Assembly (NCBI GenBank): GCA_019636795.1
Contig: JAHBWW010000003.1
Location: 434,001-498,000 of the forward strand
Origin: Phycisphaeraceae bacterium
Lineage (GTDB): Bacteria; Planctomycetota; Phycisphaerae; Phycisphaerales; UBA1924
Direction of reading: 5' to 3'
DNA: 64,000 nt
Shown one piece after another: positions 20,443 through 28,989 of the stretch (position 1 is its first letter; every line of letters starts with the position of its first letter). A program made the translations under genes and the position numbers. The notes beneath the pieces are model-generated. The model was given only the letters and a program-made list of their open reading frames with translations, searched no databases and had not been told where the DNA came from.

Positions 20443-21141
20443 TCAGGCCTCGACCGCTGCTGTTTCGTACTTCAACTGCACCCCGGGGGTCATAGTTCCG
20501 CTCAGTGTGATCTTCCTGATGTACACTCCCTTGACGGTCGAGGGACGCACCTTCTCGATCGTCGTGATGAAGTATTCAAGATTCTCGACCAGGTGCGACT
20601 CGGGAAAACTCATCTTTCCGATCACTGCGTGAACGTTGCCGCCCTTGTCCGTGCGATATTCGACCTTGCCAGCGGCAAACTCCTTCACAGCGTCTGGAAC
20701 GTTGCCCGCCACGGTCCCGTTCTTCGGGCTCGGCATCAGGCCCTTAGGCCCCAGCACGCGTCCGAGTTTCGAGATCACTCGCATCATGTCGGGCGAGGCC
20801 ACCGCGACATCAAAGTCGAAGAACCCTTTCTCGACTTCCTCAACCAGATCCTCGCCACCAGCCTTGAGAGCGCCAGCGGCCATCGCCTTGGCCACAACAT
20901 CTGACGGGCAGAACGCGATGACCCGCTTGGCCTTGCCGATCCCGCGAGGGAGAGACACCGATCCACGCAACATCTGGTCCGCCTGCTTCGTGTCAACACC
21001 AAGGTGCATCACGACCTCAACGGTCTGGTCGAACTTCGGAGCCTGAAATTTCTTCAGCAGCGACACCGCTGATGGCGCATCAAGCGGCGCAGTCGGGCGA
21101 AGTGAGTCATTGACTTTCTGCTTCTTTGTTCTCTGCGGCAT
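20443..21141 (-). CDS. rplA: 50S ribosomal protein L1
   Basis: The 232-residue protein forms the L1 stalk near the E site and in many bacteria represses its own operon. Signature segments are 'VVMHLGVDTKQADQMLRGSV', 'LPRGIGKAKRVIAF', 'LGRVLGPKGLMPSPKNGTV' and 'GKVEYRTDKGGNVHAVIGKM'. The start lies 3 bases after the rplK stop, so the two are coupled. An N-terminal Lys/Arg stretch (MPQRTKKQK) is slightly longer than usual. Confidence 0.98.
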   Translation of the reverse strand: MPQRTKKQKVNDSLRPTAPLDAPSAVSLLKKFQAPKFDQTVEVVMHLGVDTKQADQMLRGSVSLPRGIGKAKRVIAFCPSDVVAKAMAAGALKAGGEDLVEEVEKGFFDFDVAVASPDMMRVISKLGRVLGPKGLMPSPKNGTVAGNVPDAVKEFAAGKVEYRTDKGGNVHAVIGKMSFPESHLVENLEYFITTIEKVRPSTVKGVYIRKITLSGTMTPGVQLKYETAAVEA

Positions 21142-21144
21142 GGA

Positions 21145-21573
21145 TCAGCCCTCCACCACGACGCCCATGGAGCGTGCCGTGCCTTCAATGACCTTCATCG
21201 CGGACTCGATCGTGGATGCATTCAGATCGGCCATCTTCTCGTGAGCGATCTTGCGGACCTGCTCCTGATTGATCTTGCCGACCTTGTTCTTGTTCGGCTC
21301 GCCTGAACCCTTCTCGACGCCTGCCGCTTCAAGGATCAGCACCGAAGCGGGCGAGCTCTTGATTTCAAACTCGAACGAGCGATCGCTGTAGGCACGAATG
21401 ATGCACCCGACGAGTTTGCCATTGAGGGCTGCGGTCGCAGCGTTGAACTGCTGCACGAACTGGCCCGGATTGATGCCATTGGCACCGAGCACCGGCCCAA
21501 GCGGTGGCGCAGGCGTCGCCTTGCCACCGGGGGCCATCACTTTGATCGTCTTCGTAAGTTCTCTTTTGGCCAT
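21145..21573 (-). CDS. rplK: 50S ribosomal protein L11
   Basis: The 142-residue L11 binds the GTPase-associated region of 23S rRNA. 'IKVMAPGGKATPAPPLGPVL' followed by 'GANGINPGQFVQQFN' is the hallmark N-terminal domain. The C-terminal rRNA-binding part includes 'GKINQEQVRKIAHEKMADLN' and 'GTARSMGVVVEG'. It is the first gene of the rplKAJL-rpoBC block here. The usual upstream secE-nusG pair is absent; a secreted TPR protein gene lies upstream instead. Confidence 0.98.
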   Translation of the reverse strand: MAKRELTKTIKVMAPGGKATPAPPLGPVLGANGINPGQFVQQFNAATAALNGKLVGCIIRAYSDRSFEFEIKSSPASVLILEAAGVEKGSGEPNKNKVGKINQEQVRKIAHEKMADLNASTIESAMKVIEGTARSMGVVVEG

Positions 21574-21747
21574 GATGCTCCACCTCCCACCGCCAGTGTG
21601 TTGTCGCGCGACAGGCCGTGGCGCAGACTCTGGTGGTGGTGTTGACGGTTTGACTTGTCCTGGCGCGGACCCTCCGCGTGCAGGGCCTCAAGTGTAGGCC
21701 TGCCCCTTCACGAAACAAGGGACCATCAAGACAGAGGCCGCATCCTT

Positions 21748-22839
21748 TTATCGACGAAGTGCCGACTTCATCGCCTGGGTAATTGGCTCATCCAGCCCGT
21801 TGGCTTCGGACTTCTGGAGCATCCGTTGAGCCGCCAGATCCTTGCCCTGTGCCTGGAGTATCACTGCCAATGTCAACCATGCAGACGATGTCTGGATCTT
21901 GTTCGCCTCCGGCGAGACAGCCCCCATCAGCTTTCGCACGCGCGGTGCGTCAAAGCCCAGTCTTGCAAGTTCGATCGGCGAAGTTGCCAGTGTTGGAGTA
22001 TCGCGGTACGCCTTTCGGATCGCCGCGAACCCGTCACTGAGTTTTCCCAACTCGAGCATCGTCAGGCCATACTCGCGCAGGGCTTGAGAGTCCTCGGAGT
22101 TTTCGAGGATGTGCTCTCGGTAATGCAAAGCCGCAGCCTCGCCGTCGCCAAAGGTAAGCGCAATGCGGGCCAGTTCAATCGCTGTGGGCGGATCGACCGG
22201 AGCCGGAGGCTGCGCTGGCACACTGGTCGCGGGTTGATTGAGCGTGCCCCAGCCGACTGTCTCGATGAGTTGAGGCTGGTTCCCAGCGTAGTACATACCC
22301 GAACTTCCCCAGCCATAGACATAGCCACGGGGAATGTAGACATACTGCGAACCCCCTCTACCAGGGATGCAGATTACGTCGTATGACCAACCGTAATCGG
22401 ATCCGCGAAGTACGCGGGCCGAATTCCGAACGTGAGTCGGCAACCCCGCCAGCACTTCTTCGGCATCGCGCACCGTAACGCACCGAGTGCCCCGCGAACC
22501 AATTGATCCGATGTGGCACACACCGCCGGATCCAAAAGCCAGATCGCGTGCCAGACTGCCATTGACATTGAGGTGCCAACCGTTCCCACTGACCGAAAGA
22601 TTGGTTCCAGTGACTGTGTACCCCCCGTTATAGGGTCTTCCAGGTAGGCCACGAACGGCAGTGAGCATTCCCGTGGGCGTCGCCCGCATGGGGACACCTG
22701 TACTGGTGCGGATTGTGGTCCCCATGCCTGTGCGAATGGTACCGGGTTTTTCACTAAGAGATTGACCCCGAGCTGGACCGACAGATCCGGCTACCAAACA
22801 TCCACTCAACATCACGCCCGTAAATAGGCTCAGTTTCAT
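21748..22839 (-). CDS. Secreted TPR-like protein of unknown function
   Basis: The 363-residue protein starts with a signal peptide ending near 'VGPARGQS'. Residues about 25-200 form a Gly/Ser/Tyr-rich region with short repeated turns ('MGTTIRTSTGVPMRATPTGM', 'YTVTGTNLSVSGNGWHLNVN', 'VYGWGSSGMYYAGNQ') unlike any family I recognise. A proline-rich linker ('PAQPPAPVDPP') leads to about 150 residues of TPR-like helices ('IELARIALTFGDGEAAALHY', 'ALREYGLTMLELGKLSDGF'). It is divergent from a lipoprotein gene and upstream of rplK on the same strand, with 174 bases between. Envelope scaffolding is possible, but no function can be assigned. Confidence 0.75.
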   Translation of the reverse strand: MKLSLFTGVMLSGCLVAGSVGPARGQSLSEKPGTIRTGMGTTIRTSTGVPMRATPTGMLTAVRGLPGRPYNGGYTVTGTNLSVSGNGWHLNVNGSLARDLAFGSGGVCHIGSIGSRGTRCVTVRDAEEVLAGLPTHVRNSARVLRGSDYGWSYDVICIPGRGGSQYVYIPRGYVYGWGSSGMYYAGNQPQLIETVGWGTLNQPATSVPAQPPAPVDPPTAIELARIALTFGDGEAAALHYREHILENSEDSQALREYGLTMLELGKLSDGFAAIRKAYRDTPTLATSPIELARLGFDAPRVRKLMGAVSPEANKIQTSSAWLTLAVILQAQGKDLAAQRMLQKSEANGLDEPITQAMKSALRR

Positions 22840-23014
22840 TGGAGGACTCCGATCGGCGAAAGGCTGGTGCGCCTCGACGTTCGACTTTCACTCTTCCATA
22901 CTCAAGAGCGAATGGAAAGATTCACTCTGCCACGCATGATTCGAGGATTTTTGTTCATCAGACCCCCCGAACCGGCCTGCGCGGGATCAAGTCGCTATCT
23001 TCTTAAGCATATCC

Positions 23015-23713
23015 ATGAAACTCCCATTCAAACCTCGCAACCGTGTGTTCCGTTCTGTGGCTGTCCTTGCCGGACTTGCTTGCCTCTCGGGAGGTTGCTC
23101 GTCCATCTCCACGACCTTCACGGGAACTCGCAACACAATCGAGATTCGTTCGGTCGAATCGGGCGCGGGAGTGCGCCCGGTTATGAAGCACATGGTGTAT
23201 CAGTTCCACGACAAGAACAGTGCTGACATTATTCTTGCCGACTTTGACGTTGAAGACCTGACAGAATTTTCGAATGTGCCGACAGATGGCCAGATCATGC
23301 ACGTTCACTTTTTTGTACGCCCGAGGCCAGGTCGAACACCGATCGCCCAGACAGCATGTTCCGCAACTGTGCGACATATCGTGATCTCGCGCGGAGAAAT
23401 CGGGGTGTACACCGGCGCTGGGTTCATGATGCCCAAGGGAATACCGGGAGATTCGAGCTTTGGTGGGTCGATCGGTCAGGCACCCATGAGGCTCGCGCGG
23501 GCGACGGAGTTCTTTTTCGACCCGCTGGGGCCGTGCGTCGCGTCGATCTCGTTTTCAGCTGGCCTTGATGATGAGCGAACCCGCTCGCTGGTTGCGTTGG
23601 TGGATCGACTGGCGTATGTTGCCGAAGCGGTCGATTCGCTGGTGATCCCGATGCCAGTGCCTCAGGAAGCTGAGCCTGAAACGGAAGAGGGTGTATCCGA
23701 AGGGGAGGGGTGA
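23015..23713 (+). CDS. Hypothetical lipoprotein
   Basis: The 232-residue product has a positively charged start, a hydrophobic stretch and a lipobox (LSGGC), so it should be lipid-anchored in the envelope. The middle contains a motif-like 'QFHDKNSADIILADFDVEDL' and 'PTDGQIMHVHFFVRPRPGRTPI', followed by 'GVYTGAGFMMPKGIPGDSSF'. The C-terminus is acidic (EEGVSEGEG). This resembles conserved planctomycetal proteins of unknown role. Reading frame and codon use look real. It is divergent from the TPR protein gene at 22839. No function is proposed. Confidence 0.75.
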   Translation: MKLPFKPRNRVFRSVAVLAGLACLSGGCSSISTTFTGTRNTIEIRSVESGAGVRPVMKHMVYQFHDKNSADIILADFDVEDLTEFSNVPTDGQIMHVHFFVRPRPGRTPIAQTACSATVRHIVISRGEIGVYTGAGFMMPKGIPGDSSFGGSIGQAPMRLARATEFFFDPLGPCVASISFSAGLDDERTRSLVALVDRLAYVAEAVDSLVIPMPVPQEAEPETEEGVSEGEG

Positions 23714-23877
23714 GGTACTGGCAGAGGAAGCCTGAACCTCTCGTGCGATGGAGCGGAAGAACTCGTGTTTGATCATCGCCGGGGTGGCACCTTTCACACT
23801 ACGATCCATTCGGATGCTCGATCGCCGATCCAGAGGATGCGGCTGTCTTCGTATGGGCAAAAACAGAGGAGGTTGGG

Positions 23878-25203
23878 ATGAATTCGAATTTGCTCTCTCG
23901 CCGTCAGGCGGCAGTGTGCCCTGGTGTCGGGCGTATCACTCCGCTTGTGATCGAGCGCGCGTCGGGCGCGCTGCTGATAGCCGATGATGGGCGCGAGTAT
24001 ATCGACTTTGCGTCTGGAATCGGCGTGATGAATGTCGGGCACTGTGATGCAACGGTTGTGACGGCCTTGCGAGAGCAGGCTGGACGACTGCTGCACAACT
24101 GCTTCCATGTCGCGACGTACGAACCGTATGTCGCGCTGTGCGAGGAATTGGTGCGATTGTTTCCACACGGGGGCTCGGACGGGACCAAGGCGATGCTCGT
24201 CAATACCGGAGCCGAAGCCGTTGAAAATGCAATCAAGATCGCGCGCCAGGCGACCGGGCGCGACGCGGTCATCTGTTTCACGGAGGCGTTTCACGGCCGG
24301 ACGCTGTTGTGCTCGACGCTTACAAGCAAGGTCGAGTACAAGACTGGCTGCGGGCCATTTGTCCCGGAGGTGTACCGCCTGCCGTATCCCAAGCGAACTC
24401 GGGCATCGCGTGTGATGGACGATGCCGCCTTCTCGCGTCAGGAGATCGCGAGGCTGCGCATGGCGCTGCGCAACACGGTTGCAGCACAGCAGGTCGCAGC
24501 GATCATCATCGAACTCGTGCAGGGTGAAGGCGGATTCAATGTCGCGCCCAAGCCTTATGTACGAATGCTGCGCGACCTCTGCAACGAACACGGAATCATG
24601 CTGATTTTTGACGAAGTACAGACCGGTTTCGGGCGAACTGGGCGCTGGGCGGCGAGTGAGCACTACAGCGTCGAGCCGGATCTGTCGACATGGGCCAAGA
24701 GCATGGGCGGTGGGCTTCCGATCGCTGCCGTCGTCGGCAAGGCAAGCGTCATGGATCGCGTTGCGCCAGGAACCGTTGGCGGAACCTACGGCGGGAACCC
24801 GGTTGCGTGTGCTGCTGCACTTGCAACCATCGAGCGCATGAAGGAGTTGAACCTGAACGCGCGGGCTGAGCACATCGGCAGGTCGATTCGCAACAAGCTC
24901 GAAGGCCTGGCCAAGGAATTCCAGGTCATCACTGATGTGCGTGGACTCGGAGCGATGATCGCGGTCGAGTTCAACGATCCGCCCGAAACGCCAGCACCTG
25001 CACTGGTCAAGGCCATAATCGACTCGGCACTCGCGCAGGGAGTGCTGCTGATCTCTGCGGGCGTGTCGGGTAATGTCATTCGCTTCCTTCCGCCACTGGT
25101 CATGACGGACGCACAATTAGATCGTGGGCTTGCGGTTCTTGAATCAGCCATCCGCCAGCATGCTGCGACCAACAAGCCATATGCCGAGAGTCACGCGTCA
25201 TGA
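23878..25203 (+). CDS. Class III (omega) aminotransferase, GABA/acetylornithine type
   Basis: The 441-residue PLP enzyme has fold type I, class III. It moves an omega-amino group, typically from GABA, putrescine-derived or ornithine-like donors, to a 2-oxo acid. PLP-binding features are 'NTGAEAVENAIKIAR' (109-123), 'FHGRT' (138-142), Asp245-Glu246 in 'MLIFDEVQTGFGRTG', and Lys274 in 'STWAKSMGGGLPI'. The ATG is preceded by GAGGAGG. Its stop overlaps the start of the amidase gene by 4 bases (ATGA), so this is the first gene of a tightly coupled five-gene operon. The substrate is unknown; the nearby decarboxylase-like and ligase genes suggest an amine or amino acid derivative rather than housekeeping GABA metabolism. 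Confidence 0.93.
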   Translation: MNSNLLSRRQAAVCPGVGRITPLVIERASGALLIADDGREYIDFASGIGVMNVGHCDATVVTALREQAGRLLHNCFHVATYEPYVALCEELVRLFPHGGSDGTKAMLVNTGAEAVENAIKIARQATGRDAVICFTEAFHGRTLLCSTLTSKVEYKTGCGPFVPEVYRLPYPKRTRASRVMDDAAFSRQEIARLRMALRNTVAAQQVAAIIIELVQGEGGFNVAPKPYVRMLRDLCNEHGIMLIFDEVQTGFGRTGRWAASEHYSVEPDLSTWAKSMGGGLPIAAVVGKASVMDRVAPGTVGGTYGGNPVACAAALATIERMKELNLNARAEHIGRSIRNKLEGLAKEFQVITDVRGLGAMIAVEFNDPPETPAPALVKAIIDSALAQGVLLISAGVSGNVIRFLPPLVMTDAQLDRGLAVLESAIRQHAATNKPYAESHAS

Positions 25204-26174
25204 AGCCCTTTGCGATCGCGGGTCTCCAACTCCACGTCTCGGGGCGTCAGTCGAACCTCGAACACATCATCGACCGCATCGAGATGCTGATGTATCTCTA
25301 TCCGTGGGTGCAGATGGTAGTGGTGAGTGAACTGGCGACCTTTGGCGGGTGGACGGGACACGCAGCTCCACTTCCAGGCCCAACTGAAGCGGCGTATTGC
25401 CAGCTCGCTGCCAAGCATCAGATCTGGCTCATCCCCGGATCCCTGTACGAGAAATCCGAAACCGGAATTTACAACACCGCCCCGGTGATCAACCCGCAGG
25501 GCGTCGTGATCGCGCGGTATCGCAAGATGTTCCCGTTCCTGCCATACGAAACCGGCGTGGAGTCGGGGACCGAGTTCTGCGTGTTCGATGTGCCCGAAGT
25601 CGGGCGCTTCGGCGTGAGTATCTGCTACGACATGTGGTTCCCCGAGACCACACGCACACTTGCTGCGATGGGAGCCGAAGTCATCCTCCACCCGACACTC
25701 ACGGGAAGCATTGATCGCGATGTCGAACTGGCTATCGCTCGCGCAACTGCTGCAACAAACCAATGCTTTGTCATCGACATCAATGGTGTCGGCGACGGGG
25801 GAAACGGGCAATCGCTGATGGTGGCCCCGACGGGTGATGTGCTCTATCAGGCTGGGCACAGTCAGGAGATGATGCCACTGGAGATTGACCTGGCGCGCGT
25901 CGGTCGTTCGCGCGAGGTTGGCCTGCGGGGGCTCGGTCAACCACTCAAGAGTTTCCGCGATCGCAAGGTTGACTTTGCAATCTACGACCGCAGCAAAGTT
26001 CAGCCCCCGTATCTGGAGACTCTCGGCCCGCTCGAGAAGATGGCGCGCGGTTCGCGCGCTGGTCTGACACCGACCCCGTTCTCAGTTGCGAAGCCTCATA
26101 TCGACGATGGCGGCTTGACCGCTGCTCAACCCTACGTGCCACCAACCCCTCCGCCCGGAGGTGGTCTGCCATGA
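25200..26174 (+). CDS. Nitrilase-superfamily amidohydrolase (carbon-nitrogen hydrolase)
   Basis: The 324-residue protein has the Glu-Lys-Cys catalytic triad of the superfamily: Glu44 in 'VVVSELATF', Lys109 in 'ARYRKMFPF', Cys142 in 'VSICYDMWFPE'. Members hydrolyse amides, carbamoyl groups or nitriles; the pattern fits the amidase branches (for example N-carbamoylputrescine amidase-like) better than true nitrilases. About 40 residues at the C-terminus are proline-rich (PPTPPPGGG) and lie beyond the usual domain. Both ends are coupled to neighbours: a 4-base overlap with the aminotransferase and 16 bases to the next start. In the pathway it might release an amine from an amide or carbamoyl intermediate; that is inference. 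Confidence 0.92.
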   Translation: MKPFAIAGLQLHVSGRQSNLEHIIDRIEMLMYLYPWVQMVVVSELATFGGWTGHAAPLPGPTEAAYCQLAAKHQIWLIPGSLYEKSETGIYNTAPVINPQGVVIARYRKMFPFLPYETGVESGTEFCVFDVPEVGRFGVSICYDMWFPETTRTLAAMGAEVILHPTLTGSIDRDVELAIARATAATNQCFVIDINGVGDGGNGQSLMVAPTGDVLYQAGHSQEMMPLEIDLARVGRSREVGLRGLGQPLKSFRDRKVDFAIYDRSKVQPPYLETLGPLEKMARGSRAGLTPTPFSVAKPHIDDGGLTAAQPYVPPTPPPGGGLP

Positions 26175-26190
26175 GCCGAGGAGGGCACAC

Positions 26191-28989
26191 ATGAGCGACA
26201 GCCACGACGCAACGAGAGAAGCGCTGGGATCAGTACGGACCTATGACGCGCCGCAGTTGCGCATGGATACGTGGAACGAACTTTTGGTGAACTGCGCATG
26301 GCTGCGCGATTTTGCGCGCGGCGGTCGTGATATCGCCGAGCCTCGGTCCCGAGTCGAAGACAACTTCGTAACGCTGCGATGCCTCGAGTTTTATTGGGCA
26401 TTTCCAGGTTTGCGGAAGGTTGCAGAACTCGACAGGCTCTTCGCGCGCGAGCAGTTTGTCGACCTTCAACGCGAGGCTGCCGGCATTGTGCGCTTGCTGG
26501 TTGGTGATGCCTATCGAGAGCGCGGCGCAGCGGCGCGCAACGGCAACGGGAACGGGAACGGGAACAGCGAATCTGAGGAAAGCGGGAGCAAGCGTCGTGT
26601 TCGGCCCTACTTTGAAGTCCTCTTTGTCGATGACATGGACGCGGAGGATGAAACAGAACTGCGTACAGGTTTTGCTGCGTGTCGTCGCGACACAGACGAG
26701 TTCACATACGACATCGTGACGGTACCGAGCGTCGAGGACGCGGTAATAGCGGTGCTCTTCAACCCGACGATTCAGGCGTGCTTCCTGCGATACAACTACG
26801 CCTACCGATCGAGCAATCGACATCCGATGTTCGGACGCTATCTTCACTTTCTTGCGACCGATCCGATGCCGACGAGTTTTGGGCTCGATCGCAGCCTGCA
26901 CCTTGCTCGATTTCTACGAAAACTGCGTCCGGAACTGGATCTGTACCTGGTGACAGACACGCCTCTGGAACGTGTTGCTGGGAACATGGGGACCGAGTTC
27001 CGTCGAACGTTCTACAGGCTCGATCAGTTCATGGAGCAACACCTGAGCGTGCTCAAGGGCATGCAGGCGAAGTTTGACGCCCCATTCTTCGAAGCTTTAC
27101 GCAAGTACAGCAGCAAGCCCACGGGGGTTTTTCATGCGCTACCGATCGCGCGCGGCAAGTCGATGACCAACTCGCACTGGGCACGCGATCTGCTCGAGTT
27201 CTATGGACCCAATATCTTCATGGCGGAAACTTCTGCCACGAGCGGCGGGCTGGATTCACTGCTTCAACCTCGCGGACCGATCAAGCGCGCTCAGGATGCC
27301 GCTGCGCGAACATTCGGCGCGCGTCACACATACTTCGTCACCAACGGCACATCGACAGCGAATAAGATTGTCATGCAGGCGCTGGTGCGCCCGGGCGATA
27401 TCGTGCTCATTGACCGGGATTGCCACAAATCGCACCATTACGCGATGGTTCTGGCCGGCGCACAGCCTGTGTATCTCGATTCGTATCCGCTTACGCAATA
27501 CTCGATGTACGGCGGCGTGACACTCGATACGATCGAGCGCAACCTGCTGGCCCTGCGCGATGCAGGAAAACTCGATCGCGTGCGCATGCTGCTTCTGACC
27601 AACTGCACATTCGACGGCCTGACCTATGACCCTCAGCGTGTCATGCGGCGAGTGCTTGCGATCAAGCCGGACATGATTTTCCTCTGGGATGAAGCGTGGT
27701 TTGCGTTTGCATCGGCCAGCCCAGTCCTGCGCCGCCGAACGGCGATGCCCGCGGCCAAGGCATTGCGAGATGAGTTTCGCAGCGCCGCTTATCGCGAAGC
27801 GTATATGAAGCGCCCGATCGAGAAGGAGACCGACTCTCTTCTGGACGCAAGCATTGACCCGATGCCCGACCCTGAACGCGTTCGTGTGCGTGTCTATGCG
27901 ACGCAATCGACACACAAGACGCTTACATCGCTCCGGCAGGGGTCGATGATTCATATCCACGATGAGGATTTTGAGCAGAAGTCTGCAGACTCGTTTCACG
28001 AGGCGTTCATGACGCACACCTCGACTTCGCCGAACTATCAGATAGTCGCATCGCTCGACGTGGGGCGACGTCAGTTCGAGATCGAAGGCTATGAACTCGT
28101 CGAACGCAGCATCGGATTGGCGATGACGCTGCGCGAGCGCATCTACGAGCACCCCGCGATTCGCCGCTATTTCTCTGTGCTGCGTCCGGCCGACATGATC
28201 CCGCCGCAGTTCCGACCATCGGGGCTCGAGTTTTACTACAACGTCGAACGCGGATGGGGCCCGATGGAGCGGGCCTGGCTCGAAGACGAGTTCACGCTCG
28301 ATCCGACGCGCGTCACGGTGCATGTCGGTGCCAGCGGCCTGGATGGCAACACGTTCCGCAACCTGCTGCTCGATCAGTACGACATCCAGATCAACAAGAC
28401 CTCTCGCAACACTGCTCTGTTCCTGACCAATATCGGCACCACACGCGGTGATGTGGCGCATCTGGTCGATGTGCTTGCACGCATTGCGCGCGACATCGAC
28501 GAAGGTCTGCTTCTTGAGAGCGCCTCGGGCCTGGCGCTGCACACCGATCGCGTCGAGTCACTGCTCAGCGCGCCCGCTCTGCCACACTTCAGCCGTTTTC
28601 ACGACGCATTTCGCACTCCCGGCTCGACGACACCCGAAGGCGATCTGCGACGCGCGTTTTTTCTTGCGTACGACGACGCCTGCTGCGAATGGCTCAGGCT
28701 TCGACCGGGCGGGGCGGTTCCTGATCCGTCGCGCGAGTATGTTTCGGCCGCGTTCGTCACGCCGTACCCGCCGGGCTTCCCGATTCTCGTCCCCGGACAG
28801 GTCATCACGCCCGACATCCTCGGATATCTTGCTGCGGTGGATGTCAAGGAAGTTCACGGCCTGAGTCCGCGTTACGGTCTGCGCGTCTTCGCCGAAGCCG
28901 CCCTGCGTCACGCGGCACGAAATCCTGTTCAGGCCGCGTATCCTCAGATTCGCTCTGTCACCGCTCAACCCGGAGAGCCTTCGTCATGA
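26191..28989 (+). CDS. Large PLP enzyme of the Orn/Lys/Arg decarboxylase fold
   Basis: The 932-residue protein is larger than classical basic amino acid decarboxylases (about 710-750). An N-terminal region holds a linker of alternating Asn-Gly (118-125) and a receiver-like 'wing' segment ('YFEVLFVDDMDAEDETELRT', from residue 140). The PLP domain shows 'FVTNGTSTANKIV' (382-394), 'DRDCHKSHHY' (408-417), Asp500-Glu501 in 'FLWDEAWFAF', and the Schiff-base Lys576 in 'STHKTLTSLRQGSMIH'. The C-terminal part ends with 'YPPGFPILVPGQVI', typical of the decarboxylase C-domain. GAGGAGG precedes the ATG at 26191. It overlaps the ligase gene by 4 bases. Decarboxylation of Arg, Lys, Orn or a derivative is likely from the family; which substrate is unknown. 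Confidence 0.9.
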   Translation: MSDSHDATREALGSVRTYDAPQLRMDTWNELLVNCAWLRDFARGGRDIAEPRSRVEDNFVTLRCLEFYWAFPGLRKVAELDRLFAREQFVDLQREAAGIVRLLVGDAYRERGAAARNGNGNGNGNSESEESGSKRRVRPYFEVLFVDDMDAEDETELRTGFAACRRDTDEFTYDIVTVPSVEDAVIAVLFNPTIQACFLRYNYAYRSSNRHPMFGRYLHFLATDPMPTSFGLDRSLHLARFLRKLRPELDLYLVTDTPLERVAGNMGTEFRRTFYRLDQFMEQHLSVLKGMQAKFDAPFFEALRKYSSKPTGVFHALPIARGKSMTNSHWARDLLEFYGPNIFMAETSATSGGLDSLLQPRGPIKRAQDAAARTFGARHTYFVTNGTSTANKIVMQALVRPGDIVLIDRDCHKSHHYAMVLAGAQPVYLDSYPLTQYSMYGGVTLDTIERNLLALRDAGKLDRVRMLLLTNCTFDGLTYDPQRVMRRVLAIKPDMIFLWDEAWFAFASASPVLRRRTAMPAAKALRDEFRSAAYREAYMKRPIEKETDSLLDASIDPMPDPERVRVRVYATQSTHKTLTSLRQGSMIHIHDEDFEQKSADSFHEAFMTHTSTSPNYQIVASLDVGRRQFEIEGYELVERSIGLAMTLRERIYEHPAIRRYFSVLRPADMIPPQFRPSGLEFYYNVERGWGPMERAWLEDEFTLDPTRVTVHVGASGLDGNTFRNLLLDQYDIQINKTSRNTALFLTNIGTTRGDVAHLVDVLARIARDIDEGLLLESASGLALHTDRVESLLSAPALPHFSRFHDAFRTPGSTTPEGDLRRAFFLAYDDACCEWLRLRPGGAVPDPSREYVSAAFVTPYPPGFPILVPGQVITPDILGYLAAVDVKEVHGLSPRYGLRVFAEAALRHAARNPVQAAYPQIRSVTAQPGEPSS

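Noticed and set aside
27256..28542. Minus-strand open frame opposite the PLP enzyme
   Set aside because: The sense strand has catalytic motifs and operon coupling; the antisense product is rich in Arg, Ala and His without pattern.
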